Shown here: positions 18,514 to 27,706 of the stretch, in pieces
Position numbering within the stretch: position 1 is the stretch's first letter
Layout of the letters: each line of letters starts with the position of its first letter
Origin: Brasilonema sp. CT11
GTDB lineage: Bacteria; Cyanobacteriota; Cyanobacteriia; Cyanobacteriales; Nostocaceae
Direction: 5' to 3'
Assembly (NCBI RefSeq): GCF_017982655.1
Contig: NZ_JABXYX010000016.1
Coordinates: 1-64,000, forward strand
DNA: 64,000 bases
The notes under the pieces: generated by a model
Seen by the model: only the letters and a program-made list of their open reading frames with translations
The model's database searches: none
Told to the model about the DNA's origin: nothing
Made by a program: the position numbers and the translations under genes

Positions 18514-18600
18514 TAGTCATTAGTCAGTAGTCAGTAGTGAGACCAGTGCTGCGGGAGGGTTTCCCTCCGCAGGCATCTGGCGAACCCGAAGGGTCAGTAG
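18514..18600. repeat. Heptamer repeats plus GC-rich palindromic module
   Basis: TTAGTCA-type heptamers (18510-18540) abut a 40-bp palindromic module (18543-18582: ccagtgctgc, a GGGAGGG-TTT-CCCTCC core, then ggcatctggcg). The same module recurs at 41077-41116 (inverted) and 58576-58615. Confidence 0.75.
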
Positions 18601-18643
18601 TCAATAATTATTAGTCATTTGACTTAGGACAAAGAACAGATGA

Positions 18644-19591
18644 CTAATCCTCAGACCAAATAGCACGCCATGCTGCTTCAGCTTGGGCAACTGAACGTTC
18701 CCGCTGTTTTTTTTGATACTCCTGTCCTCGTCTACGAAGCTGAAGTAAGACAGTGTGAATCTGCTTGCGATAAGACGAAAGTGTCGAATCAGCAAACTCA
18801 ATTTCCCCAAGCCGCAGATTAAGAGCCATGATTTGTGTCAAATTAGAGTCTTCTGATTGCGGTTCATTGTCAATTTCAACAACCAAGTTTAGTAGATTGG
18901 GTGGCCCTGGCATCACTTCACCAGAAGCTTCTGATGCAGCGGCTGCAGCTGCTTCTAAAATCGGTTCTGGTAATTTTTTAGGTAAAATCCCTGCTTTTTG
19001 TAAGCGAAGATTAGCTTCACGAGAAACTCTTTTGAGCTTTTCTTGTGTCAGTCTCTCTATATTCTGTTGCCATTTTACTAGTTCTACAGGGTTAGAGGTG
19101 TTTGGAAAAGACGACACGCTTTGCAGCGAGGATAAAGAGAACAAAGTTGAGGGGGTTAGGGAAGTTGGGGGAGTTGGGGAAGTTGGTGAAGTGGTTAGGG
19201 GAGTTAGGGAAGTGGGAGAAGTGGGTAGAGTTACGGGAGTATAAGACGAGGGTTGATCTGTTTGCTTATCCTCATCAATTTCCTCGTTTTCGTTGTGTTG
19301 TTCCTCTTGTTCAGTCTTGACAAGCGCTTGCAACTGCTTGGCTGTTTGTTGACCCAACTTACGAATAGCTTGTTGCAATTGTTGTCGCTGATTCAATGAC
19401 AAACTCAAAAAAGTTTCAGGATATCCTTGAGTACACAAATGATAAGTCGCCAGAATTAACTGCCTCTGCACGGTTTGACCCAAGGCGGTTAGATAATTTA
19501 TGTAGGCGCTTCGGAGTTCTTTTGCGATCGCCTGTATTGCTTCCTCTAATGCTAATATCTCTCGTTCAATTTGCTCGATTGCTTTCGCCAT
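18644..19591 (-). CDS. Conserved cyanobacterial protein with low-complexity Pro/Ser/Thr linker
   Basis: Protein of 315 residues, not assignable to a named family. Residues 1-110 are predicted helical or coiled-coil (AIEQIEREILALEEAIQAIA). Residues 118-160 are a PTSPTSLTPL-type repeat linker whose DNA is a G-rich microsatellite-like tract on the plus strand (about 19137-19245). Residues 170-315 are again helical (LVKWQQNIERLTQEKLKRVS, and YRKQIHTVLLQLRRRGQEYQ). No membrane segment. It lies between recG and tsf on the same strand. The gene looks genuine from its codon pattern and intact length; the linker is probably of variable length between strains. Confidence 0.75.
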   Translation of the reverse strand: MAKAIEQIEREILALEEAIQAIAKELRSAYINYLTALGQTVQRQLILATYHLCTQGYPETFLSLSLNQRQQLQQAIRKLGQQTAKQLQALVKTEQEEQHNENEEIDEDKQTDQPSSYTPVTLPTSPTSLTPLTTSPTSPTPPTSLTPSTLFSLSSLQSVSSFPNTSNPVELVKWQQNIERLTQEKLKRVSREANLRLQKAGILPKKLPEPILEAAAAAASEASGEVMPGPPNLLNLVVEIDNEPQSEDSNLTQIMALNLRLGEIEFADSTLSSYRKQIHTVLLQLRRRGQEYQKKQRERSVAQAEAAWRAIWSED

Positions 19592-19787
19592 ATCTTCTTG
19601 CTATCATGCATCTGAACCTTATTATGGTACAAATGTATTTCTTATTTTTCAATAATCACCCAAAGAACTTTGGAATTTTGGGTTTTTGGATATGAATTTT
19701 GGATTGAGACAAACATACACACTTTAATCTATAGTAACGTTGACTCAATGTCTTGAAAACCTGATATTTCGTTGAGTTTGAATGAAA

Positions 19788-19817
19788 AACAGGTCAGCTA
19801 AACTTGCTTGACCTGTT
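19788..19817 (-). terminator. Rho-independent terminator of tsf
   Basis: AACAGGTCA (19788-19796) pairs with TGACCTGTT (19809-19817). Read on the minus strand, the stem is followed by TTTTT. It begins about 60 bp after the tsf stop. Confidence 0.8.
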
Positions 19818-19875
19818 AAGTAAAATAGTCTTGTGTCACCTATTTTTTGCCGACAACTAATGATAAATGACTCAA

Positions 19876-20820
19876 TTATTTGCTGCCCATTTGTGCAGCA
19901 ACTTCTTCTGCAAAGTTACTTTCTTGCTTTTCAATGCCCTCCCCGAGGATATAGCGAATGAAGCGACGAACTTGGATACTGTCGCCTAGTTTTGACGTGT
20001 TTTGCTTAATCAATTCTTCTACCGTGATACTCTGATCGCGAATATAAGGTTGATCTAGCAAACTCATTTCTTGTAGACGTTTTTCAATTCGTCCTTGAAC
20101 AATCTTTTCTTTGATGTTCTGTGGCTTGTTTGCCAAGTCATCCCGCCCCATTTCAATATCCTTTTCTTTTTGGGCAACCTCAGCGGGAATTTCGTCTACG
20201 TTCACGTACTCAACGTTTGGGCAAGCCGCAACTTGCATGGCTACACTCCGTGTTAGAGTTTGAAACTCACTACGATCGCTCACTGAATCGTTTTGATTGT
20301 TTAGTTCGACTAACACACCAACCCGACCACCAGTGTGGATGTAGCTGTCTACTATCCCATTTGTGCCTGTGGAGAGTGCATATTTGGTAAAGCGACGCAG
20401 TTGGATATTTTCACCAAGTTGACCACTCATTTGCTTGATGAAATCTTCTACGTTAACACTTTCATCTTCAATGTAAGGTTGAGCAAGCATTGCCTCAACA
20501 TTTTCAGCAGTCGCTGCTTGCTTCGCCAGATTTTGAACCAGGGCTTTGAAAGCTTCGTTACGGGCAACAAAATCAGTTTGGCAGTTAACTTCTATGAGTA
20601 CACCAACCTCACCCCCGGGTTGAATGTATGTATCCACCAGACCTTCTGCCGCAATACGTCCTGCGCCCTTATCGGCTTTGGCGATGCCCTTTTGTCGCAG
20701 CCACTCAATGGCTTTTTGTATGTCACCGTCAGTTTCTTTTAGTGCCTTCTTGCAGTCCATCATACCAGCACCAGTTATCTGACGTAGCTCTTGGACGAGT
20801 TTTGCAGATATTTCCGCCAT
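19876..20820 (-). CDS. tsf: Translation elongation factor Ts
   Basis: EF-Ts of 314 residues, the guanine-nucleotide exchange factor for EF-Tu. The N-terminal UBA-like domain carries the signature [16 protein letters not shown] and the TDFVARN motif lies near residue 80. Two related core subdomains follow, with parallel blocks [17 protein letters not shown] and [17 protein letters not shown], as in normal EF-Ts. It lies downstream of rpsB on the same strand, the universal order, but here the two are 621 bp apart because of repeat DNA. A terminator follows. Confidence 0.97.
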   Translation of the reverse strand: MAEISAKLVQELRQITGAGMMDCKKALKETDGDIQKAIEWLRQKGIAKADKGAGRIAAEGLVDTYIQPGGEVGVLIEVNCQTDFVARNEAFKALVQNLAKQAATAENVEAMLAQPYIEDESVNVEDFIKQMSGQLGENIQLRRFTKYALSTGTNGIVDSYIHTGGRVGVLVELNNQNDSVSDRSEFQTLTRSVAMQVAACPNVEYVNVDEIPAEVAQKEKDIEMGRDDLANKPQNIKEKIVQGRIEKRLQEMSLLDQPYIRDQSITVEELIKQNTSKLGDSIQVRRFIRYILGEGIEKQESNFAEEVAAQMGSK

Positions 20821-20934
20821 GTTGCCTTAATTCCTACTTCATTGACAGTTTAAATTATTCTCAAATAAAATCTTGAGTTCTGAATTTTAACAAAGTCCTG
20901 AGCCATGAGTTGTGAGTACTCAATCAAAAGAACT

Positions 20935-21306
20935 CACCCTCCGGGTTCGACAGTTTGCTTATGCCGGGGAACCCTTTGGGCAGTCGCCTGCGGAGGAGCC
21001 AGTACTGCGGGAGGGGAGCCAGTGCTGATAGCGTTTGCGTAGCGCCCCCTATGCCTGCGGCACGGCTACGCCTATCGGGGCTAGCGTGTCCGCAGGACAT
21101 AGACGGGTTTCCCGTCGCAGGCATCTGGTGAGACCAGCGCTCTTTGGAGGGTCTCCCGACTTAGGCGACGGGCGTTCCCGATAGCCGTAAGGCGCGTGGC
21201 CTTAGCCATAGGGCGTTGGGGTTCCCCCAGTTGTTGCAACTGACGTTTTCCCGACAGCCAGGTATCTGGCGTTGGAAACCCTACCAAGAGCGCTGCTTCA
21301 CCCCCG
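20935..21306. repeat. GC-rich mosaic repeat block between rpsB and tsf
   Basis: About 370 bp of overlapping repeat modules: 'ggagccagtactgcgggagg' and 'gagccagtgctg', several gcctgcgg-type palindromes, 'cgcaggcatctggtgagacc', and at 21259-21306 a module (ggtatctggcgttggaaacc continuing to agcgctgcttcaccccc) whose inverted copy is at 41043-41088. Short open frames here are products of the repeats, not genes. Confidence 0.8.
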
Positions 21307-21441
21307 CAACTGCCTCACTTTTAGCACTAACTTAGGATTTTACCTAGGGCTAGAAACTCATAAATAGAAAGTACCACTAAGTACCGAGTACTATTATTTT
21401 ACTCGGCACTCGGCACTCAACACTCAAAACTCCGCAGGCAA

Positions 21442-22239
21442 TTATTGTTCTTCTTCGTCGTTGGGAATTCCCAAGCCAGAGTAATCGCCTTCACCTTCCT
21501 CGTAGTCGTAGTCTTCCTCTGCGCCGTCGTAATCTTCGTAATCTTCTGCATCCAATTGACCGTGACGACCTTCATAAATGGCGTCGGCCAGTTTGCCTAC
21601 TATTAATTTAATTGAGCGGATGGCATCATCATTTGCTGGGATGGGAATATCTACGACATCTGGGTCACAGTTAGTATCCAACATGGACACAATGGGAATT
21701 GACAACTTTTGGCATTCCTGCACTGCGTTGTACTCCCGCCGTTGGTCTACAATCACGACCACATCGGGAACTTTCCGCATAGCTTTAATCCCACCCAGGT
21801 ATTTCTGAAGCTTCGCCATTTCCCGACGTAACATTGAGGCTTCTTTTTTTGGCAGCAAATCGAGAGCGCCATTTTCTTCCCGACGTTCCAAATCTTTGAG
21901 GCGATCTACGCGGGTTTTGATAGTTGCCCAGTTAGTGAGCATTCCACCCAGCCAACGCTGATTAATGTAGTAAGAACCACAACGGGCGGCTTCTTGGGCA
22001 ACGATTCCTGCTGCTTGGCGCTTAGTACCAACAAACAAGAATTTCTTCCCCGCCTCTGCTTGTGACCTCATGTACGCATAAGCTTCTTCCATCAACTGGG
22101 CAGTCTGCACCAAGTCGATGATGTGTACTCCATTGCGAGCAGTGTAAATGTATGGAGACATTTTAGGGTTCCATCTACGGGTTTGATGCCCAAAGTGAAC
22201 CCCAGACTCCATCATTTGAGCCAATGAAACAACAGCCAT
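21442..22239 (-). CDS. rpsB: 30S ribosomal protein S2
   Basis: Ribosomal protein uS2 of 265 residues. The N-terminus [19 protein letters not shown], then TRRWNPKM and [14 protein letters not shown] are diagnostic. The C-terminus has the acidic Tyr/Asp/Glu-rich tail ([20 protein letters not shown]) seen in cyanobacterial S2. I start at ATG 22239, eight bases after a GGAG site; an upstream in-frame ATG at 22287 would add 16 residues not found in the family. First gene of the rpsB-tsf unit. Confidence 0.97.
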   Translation of the reverse strand: MAVVSLAQMMESGVHFGHQTRRWNPKMSPYIYTARNGVHIIDLVQTAQLMEEAYAYMRSQAEAGKKFLFVGTKRQAAGIVAQEAARCGSYYINQRWLGGMLTNWATIKTRVDRLKDLERREENGALDLLPKKEASMLRREMAKLQKYLGGIKAMRKVPDVVVIVDQRREYNAVQECQKLSIPIVSMLDTNCDPDVVDIPIPANDDAIRSIKLIVGKLADAIYEGRHGQLDAEDYEDYDGAEEDYDYEEGEGDYSGLGIPNDEEEQ

Positions 22240-22457
22240 CTTTTTTACTCCTATTCGGGTTAAACCTCCATTCAGGCGTATTTCCAAAACCAGGAAACAC
22301 CCGACGTACTCCTGAATGTGCGAGATTAATTAACCATACTAAGGTAACATAGTTGTGCCAACTATTGGGAAATTATAAAAGTTGAGAAAATACGACATTT
22401 AAAAGAGGAAATTACTACATCTGTACAAGCACAAAGCCGATGCCCCAGAATTTCTTT

Positions 22458-23399
22458 TCAAATTGCCCTTTGCATTTGGGAATAAGCTTGATAAACACCC
22501 TTGACGTTATACCAGTTAAGAAAAATTCGAGCAGCTTCTAAAGCTAATTGTGGTTTTCCTAAATCAATTAGCCATTGCAAAAATGGTGCCATTGTACGTT
22601 CATTGAGGATTCCATTCAATGATAGAATTCCCCAAAGTAAGCGATGTAACCAAGTCATTTGAATCATCATTCGCACTTCCCAAGTAGGATGCTTTTGATA
22701 AAACAACACTCCCATGCGTCCACGCTGAATTTCTTTGTCAATCAAGTTCGGCACTTGTTGTAAGTTAAAGGGTGGATGCCAGTGATAGCCAACAGCATCT
22801 GGACATTTGATAAGTTTTAACCCAAGATTTTTGAGTCTAACACCCAGTTCTAAATCTTCCCAACCATAAAGTTGAAAACGAGTGTCAAAAAGTCCAGCTT
22901 TCTCTAACCAATGCTTGGGGATGGCTACATTTCCTGTGGCAAAAAAAGCTGCGGAAAAATCTGTTATTTTGTAAGGTTCAGAAGTGGGGTTATCAAAATT
23001 ACAAGTATTAATGACTGCACCATAGGTAAAGAAGCGATCGCTCCCCAATTTTTCCTTTCCTTCCACCAGTGCTGACTCATGAGCTTGCAGGAAATTCTCC
23101 GTAACAACTAAATCACTATCAATAAAAATAATAGTGTCCCCTAATGCCTTTTCTACTCCCAAATTGCGCGCTGCTGCTGGTCCAGCATGGTTTTGACAAA
23201 ACGTTTTCACATGGGGAAACTCCTCTTTATGCGCTTCCAACCAGTCTAACGTGCCATCATCAGAACCATCGTCCACCAAGACAATTTCGTAACCAGTCAT
23301 TGAACTTGACACACTCAGTTGCTGCGTCTCCAAAGCTCTAAGACACTTTTCCAAAATTGGCTTACGATTGTAAGTCGGAATAACAACACTAAAAAACAC
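22458..23399 (-). CDS. Glycosyltransferase family 2 protein
   Basis: GT-A fold inverting glycosyltransferase of about 313 residues. Motifs: VVIPTYNRKPILEKCLRAL at the start, EIVLVDDGSDDGT, the DxD-type metal site in IFIDSDLVV, and WEDLELGVRLKNLGLKL as the catalytic-base region. I begin at the GTG at 23397-23399 (VFFSVVIPTYN), matching the usual GT2 start; the open frame extends to 23501, but that extension (MWRLREVSSVSDS...) is encoded by repeat-like DNA. Start uncertain by a few codons. No membrane helix, so probably a cytosolic or peripheral enzyme in surface-glycan synthesis. Monocistronic. Confidence 0.87.
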   Translation of the reverse strand: MFFSVVIPTYNRKPILEKCLRALETQQLSVSSSMTGYEIVLVDDGSDDGTLDWLEAHKEEFPHVKTFCQNHAGPAAARNLGVEKALGDTIIFIDSDLVVTENFLQAHESALVEGKEKLGSDRFFTYGAVINTCNFDNPTSEPYKITDFSAAFFATGNVAIPKHWLEKAGLFDTRFQLYGWEDLELGVRLKNLGLKLIKCPDAVGYHWHPPFNLQQVPNLIDKEIQRGRMGVLFYQKHPTWEVRMMIQMTWLHRLLWGILSLNGILNERTMAPFLQWLIDLGKPQLALEAARIFLNWYNVKGVYQAYSQMQRAI

Positions 23400-23448
23400 A
23401 GTCTCACCCACAACAATAAAGAATTCAAAATCACCGAAGATTTGAGCC

Positions 23449-23600
23449 TCGCTCCGCGAGGAGCTATCGCTTACGGAGGAAACCTCCCGCAGTCGCCACA
23501 ACGGTCAAAGCTCGCCGGGGGAAGCTTCCCCCGGCAGACTTTGGGGGAACCCCACGCCATATCGACACTGGGCACAGCCCGTGCCGAATGGCTCAGCAAG
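23449..23600. repeat. GC-rich repeat block with a 22-bp perfect palindrome
   Basis: Contains 'cctcccgcagtcgcc' modules and a perfect palindrome at 23514-23535 (GCCGGGGG, AAGCTT, CCCCCGGC). It lies just upstream of the glycosyltransferase start. Nearby 23728-23775 ('cctaagcggcacgctgcgcg', 'ttagcgaagcgtctccgcag') is a further degenerate module. Confidence 0.75.
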
Positions 23601-23859
23601 GCGCTGCTCTCCGCTCAAACTTCTCTCAAAATTCAAAATAAAAAATAAACGTGCTACAGCCTTCCTAAGCGGGATGTCAACACCCTCCTTTTCTTCTGTT
23701 TGTTTTCTTTGCGCTCTTTGCGGTATGCCCTAAGCGGCACGCTGCGCGTTAGCGAAGCGTCTCCGCAGGAGATACGTTTTTTTGTTCACTTACTCGGTAG
23801 CGGTACTAGTCTACCTCCAGGATAGGACAATAACGACTACAGCACTGTTCCCTAAAGCG

Positions 23860-23895
23860 AAACCACCTCAGTTCTTCTCGGTTTTGAGGTGGTTT
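23860..23895 (-). terminator. Hairpin downstream of the PEP-CTERM gene
   Basis: AAACCACCTCA (23860-23870) pairs perfectly with TGAGGTGGTTT (23885-23895); 14-base loop. It starts 35 bp after the stop of the minus-strand PEP-CTERM gene. The T run is short, so termination is probable but not certain. Confidence 0.65.
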
Positions 23896-23930
23896 AAATG
23901 AATTTTATGGTGCTACAATTTGCAGCTTTT

Positions 23931-24596
23931 TCAGTTTAAAGTCTTTTTACGATGGTGTTTGCGCAACAGAAAACCTGCTCCAAGTACACCCAAGCCGACT
24001 AGTGCTGGAGTGGCTGTTGGTTCTGGAACCGCCCGAGGAGTCTTTAGGGAGAATTTCAGGATAGCGTTACCGGTAGAAGGAGCTCCTGGGGGAGCAAGTG
24101 CGTCCTCCTCAGTAAAATCTATTTTGCCTGTAGCGTTTTGGAATATGCCCGTTCCATTGGTAATAGTTATAGTACCACCACCTTTAATTGTGCCTGCGGT
24201 GGGGTTAATTTCAGCGCTGTCATTCGCTGTTCCAAATAACTTATTGGCACCATCACCGTAGTATATGTCGCCAAGTGTTTTGCCTTCTATGCCAAATACA
24301 CTTGGATCTGAATTGAATCTGGTAAATGTGTTGGCTCCACGAGACTCAGATTGTCCATAAGTATTGCTAGTAAATTTAGTCAATCCGTGAGGAGCATCAG
24401 CATTGTCCCCTGTGATGGTTGCCCTTAGAATGTTTTGTTCTGGTAGGAATGGGTTAATCTCGACTGATGTCTTATAGTTAGCAGTAAATTCGTAGTTATC
24501 GTAGGTAGTCTGCGCGCTCGCGCTTTGCACATTTAACCCGAAACCACCGAAAGCTAAAGCTACTGGTATAAACCATTTGATGTGTGAACGGAGCAT
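23931..24596 (-). CDS. PEP-CTERM sorting domain protein
   Basis: Exported protein of 221 residues. Signal peptide at residues 1-28 (basic start, hydrophobic core, cleavage near ASAQ). The C-terminus is a PEP-CTERM signal: VPEPTATPALVGLGVLG (residues 190-206), a hydrophobic helix, and the basic end RKHHRKK. In known systems this tail is recognised by an exosortase at the membrane and the protein goes to the surface or extracellular matrix. The middle is Gly/Asn/Thr-rich and predicted beta (TIKGGGTITITNGTG). No exosortase is in the window. An AT-rich 275-bp spacer precedes it and holds its promoter. Confidence 0.9.
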   Translation of the reverse strand: MLRSHIKWFIPVALAFGGFGLNVQSASAQTTYDNYEFTANYKTSVEINPFLPEQNILRATITGDNADAPHGLTKFTSNTYGQSESRGANTFTRFNSDPSVFGIEGKTLGDIYYGDGANKLFGTANDSAEINPTAGTIKGGGTITITNGTGIFQNATGKIDFTEEDALAPPGAPSTGNAILKFSLKTPRAVPEPTATPALVGLGVLGAGFLLRKHHRKKTLN

Positions 24597-24871
24597 AATT
24601 TACCGTATATTCTATGTTAATAGGACACTGAGTATAAACGCATCAATTGTCTTAATTAATAGTACGTAATAATTAGGAAAGTCGTAATAAATTTGTTATA
24701 AAGCAGTCGTAAAGTCATTGTGAAATTGAGTTAAACAAAATTTGTGCTATTTAATACACAATAGCAAACGTACTGCAATACAAAACGTCAGTTGTTTAAT
24801 GATGCCCACGCTAAGCTAATTTGTGGACATTATTAATGCTAAAAATCTCATTTACATGGAGTTATTTGATC

Positions 24872-25849
24872 ATGCTTTTAGAGCAAGATAGCAATTGTAG
24901 GTGTTTAGATAACTCGGTCAAAACAAATCAAAACAGCCAAAAAACCCAGCATTTATCAATCACTGTTTGTTTACTTGCTGGTTTTTTTGTTGCTGAGTGG
25001 AGTGTCGGTTTCTGGAGTGGAAGTTTATCTCTACAGGCAGATGCAGAACATATTCTTTCTGACATAGCAGCTTTGGGAATATCGCTGTTTGCCAGTTGGT
25101 TAGTACAGCAACCTGCTGCTGCGAGGGCAACATTTGGACTTCGCCGTATTGAAATTATGGCGGCTTTGGTAAATGGATTAAGTTTGCTTGTAATTGCTAT
25201 TTTCATTTGTTGGGAAGCAATTCACCGCTTTCAAAGTCCACAAGAAATTTCAAGCTTGCCCATGTTAGCGGTAGCCATGTTAGGTTTAATCGTCAATTTG
25301 CTCAATATAACTTTGCTGCATCCCCACTCTCACGATGATCTCAATCTACGGGGTGCTGTGCTTCATATTATCGCTGATACTGCTAGTTCTGTGGGTGTGA
25401 TGGTTGCTGCTATTGTGATTCACTTTTGGAATTGGTTATGGGCAGATACAGCTATTAGCTTAGTAGTTGCAGGCTTTATGATCTTAAGTGCTTTGCCACT
25501 TGTCCGAGAAAGTCTCTCAATTCTTTTGGAGTATGCACCAAAATCAATTAACCCTGGTGATGTAGAAGTTTTTCTGAAATCTTTTCCTGATGTTTTGCAG
25601 GTGGAAAAACTCTATATTTGGAGAATAAGCAGAGAACAGATCATGCTTTGTGCTCATCTGAGTGTGGATTGTGCGACTGTTGAACAACGCGATCGCCTAG
25701 TTGGGCAACTACAAACTCATCTAGAGCGAACTTTTGGCATCAATCAGATAACTTTACAACTCACTCACCCCAAGTCTTTAGCAGTAATGCCAATTCATCC
25801 TTTGTTCAAGCAAGATTTAATTTCAATGCTATCCGTAGAAAAGAAATAA
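24872..25849 (+). CDS. Cation diffusion facilitator family transporter
   Basis: CDF family proton/metal antiporter of about 325 residues with six predicted membrane helices. The two metal-site helices are intact: ADAEHILSDIAALG (HxxxD in TM2) and VLHIIADTASSVGV (HxxxD in TM5), the pattern of Zn2+/Co2+/Cd2+ exporters such as CzcD/ZitB. A cytoplasmic ferredoxin-like domain covers residues about 225-325. I choose ATG 24872, ten bases after a GGAG, over an in-frame start at 24821. The His-rich loop common in CzcD is reduced to HPHSHDD. No metal-response regulator is adjacent. Substrate is inferred. Confidence 0.88.
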   Translation: MLLEQDSNCRCLDNSVKTNQNSQKTQHLSITVCLLAGFFVAEWSVGFWSGSLSLQADAEHILSDIAALGISLFASWLVQQPAAARATFGLRRIEIMAALVNGLSLLVIAIFICWEAIHRFQSPQEISSLPMLAVAMLGLIVNLLNITLLHPHSHDDLNLRGAVLHIIADTASSVGVMVAAIVIHFWNWLWADTAISLVVAGFMILSALPLVRESLSILLEYAPKSINPGDVEVFLKSFPDVLQVEKLYIWRISREQIMLCAHLSVDCATVEQRDRLVGQLQTHLERTFGINQITLQLTHPKSLAVMPIHPLFKQDLISMLSVEKK

Positions 25850-25997
25850 TGACAATAAAGAATTTGGATAACATCACAAATTGATCTAAATTATTGAAAA
25901 TATAGACATATTATGATGGTGTCACTTAGTTGAAAAATAAACGTAAATAGGTTAGATAGTAATCACTCATTGTTGAGTTTTGCTATTGGAGAGACAA

Positions 25998-27203
25998 ATG
26001 GGTCGCGCGAAAAAAGTTGTTTTGGCTTATTCTGGTGGTGTAGATACCTCTGTATGCATTCCTTACCTCAAGCATGAATGGGGTGTGGAAGAAGTGATCA
26101 CCTTAGCAGCAGATTTAGGACAGGGGGATGAATTAGAACCTGTCAGAGAAAAAGCCCTGAAATCGGGTGCCAGTGAATCGCTGGTGGTGGATGTTAAAGA
26201 AGACTTTGTGAAAGACTACGCTTTTCGCGCAATTCAAGCAAACGCTCTTTATGAAAATCGCTATCCTTTAAGTACTGCCCTTGCTCGTCCGTTGATTACC
26301 AAAGCATTAGTCGAAGCGGCAGAAAAATATGGTGCTGATGCGATCGCTCACGGATGCACTGGTAAGGGAAATGACCAAGTACGTTTTGATGTCTCAGCTG
26401 CCGCGCTTAACCCCAATCTCAAAATACTTGCGCCAGCGCGGGAATGGGGAATGAGTCGCGAGGAAACTATCGCCTACGGGGAACGGTATGGCATTCCCTC
26501 GCCAGTGAAGAAAAAGTCTCCCTACAGCATTGATCGTAACTTGCTCGGTCGGAGCATTGAAGCAGGTCCTCTGGAAGACCCCAATGTGGAACCACCAGAA
26601 GAAATTTATTTGATGACGAAGGCGATCGCCGACACTCCCGACAAACCAGAGTATGTTGAAATTGGATTTTCCAGAGGAGTTCCTACCACTCTGAATGGCG
26701 AATTCATCAACCCAGTTGATTTGATTCAACAACTGAACCAGGTAGTTGGGGATCACGGTGTTGGACGCATCGACATGGTAGAAAACCGCTTGGTAGGTAT
26801 CAAATCGCGGGAAATTTATGAAACTCCCGCTTTGCTAGTGTTAATTCAGGCACACCGTGATTTAGAAAGCCTGACTCTGACAGCAGATATTAGCCACTAC
26901 AAGCGTGGGATTGAGGAGACTTACAGCCAATTAATTTACAACGGTCTGTGGTACAGTCCCTTAAAAGGTGCACTGGATGCCTTTATTCAAAAGACACAAG
27001 AGCAAGTGTCTGGAACTGTGCGGGTAAAACTATTCAAAGGTAACGCTACCATAGTTGGGCGTAGTTCAGAAAATTCCCTCTACACCCCTGACTTGGCAAC
27101 CTACGGTGCTGAAGATACATTTGACCATAAGGCAGCAGAAGGTTTTATTTACGTTTGGGGATTACCAACGCGCATTTGGTCACAGCAGCAAAACGCTAGA
27201 TAA
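25998..27203 (+). CDS. argG: Argininosuccinate synthase
   Basis: Enzyme of 401 residues joining citrulline and aspartate with ATP hydrolysis to AMP in arginine synthesis. The N-terminus has the ATP-pyrophosphatase loop [18 protein letters not shown]. Other family motifs are [31 protein letters not shown] and [20 protein letters not shown]-like text (here [20 protein letters not shown]). ATG 25998 follows GGAGAG; the open frame starts 18 bp upstream at 25980. Monocistronic, with a repeat block downstream. Confidence 0.97.
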   Translation: MGRAKKVVLAYSGGVDTSVCIPYLKHEWGVEEVITLAADLGQGDELEPVREKALKSGASESLVVDVKEDFVKDYAFRAIQANALYENRYPLSTALARPLITKALVEAAEKYGADAIAHGCTGKGNDQVRFDVSAAALNPNLKILAPAREWGMSREETIAYGERYGIPSPVKKKSPYSIDRNLLGRSIEAGPLEDPNVEPPEEIYLMTKAIADTPDKPEYVEIGFSRGVPTTLNGEFINPVDLIQQLNQVVGDHGVGRIDMVENRLVGIKSREIYETPALLVLIQAHRDLESLTLTADISHYKRGIEETYSQLIYNGLWYSPLKGALDAFIQKTQEQVSGTVRVKLFKGNATIVGRSSENSLYTPDLATYGAEDTFDHKAAEGFIYVWGLPTRIWSQQQNAR

Positions 27204-27227
27204 ATTAGGCTTTGTAGCGAAAGCTAA

Positions 27228-27578
27228 GGGTGTAGGGGAAAAAAGAAGGGGTGTAAGGGTATAAGGGTGTAAGGGTAAGGATCACTTACGCTTGCAGGTT
27301 TTAGATCCCAACTCTGTTGTTGACAACGCCCTATGGCTAACGCCACGCCTTACGGCTATCGGGGAGAACCTCCGGTTCCGCTGCGAAGGGAGCAGTCGCC
27401 TACAGAGGGAGACCCTCGAAAGAGCGCTGTCTCACCAGATACCAAGTGAGAGAGATCCTCATCAAGTACTGGCTCCCGTAAAAGACGGTGGGGTTTTAAA
27501 CTCTGTGCTCAAAGGGTAGAGGTGTAGGAAGAGAAATTCTGCTGTACCCCTACACCCCTAATCTTTTCCCCTACACCC
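27228..27578. repeat. Repeat block bounded by inverted GGGTGTAGGGG-type termini
   Basis: A purine-rich left end (27228-27259, GGGTGTAGGGG continuing to GGGGTGTAAGGG) is an inverted match, 28 of 32 bases, to the pyrimidine-rich right end (27547-27578, CCCCTACACCCC continuing to TCCCCTACACCC). Between them are GC-rich modules: 'cggggagaacctccggttcc' followed by gctgcgaaggg (27359-27390), 'gggagaccctcgaaagagcg' and others. A similar arrangement is at 58495-58778. The layout suggests a non-autonomous mobile or recombinogenic element. Confidence 0.65.
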
Positions 27579-27706
27579 CTACACCCAAACGTCTTGGTGC
27601 AAGTCTGGAGTTGATTTATCTGTGTTAACCTGTGTTAATCTGTGGTTCCAAATATTGGAATATCACTTTTGCAAAAGGTTGACTATTGACTAAGAACTAG
27701 TGACCA

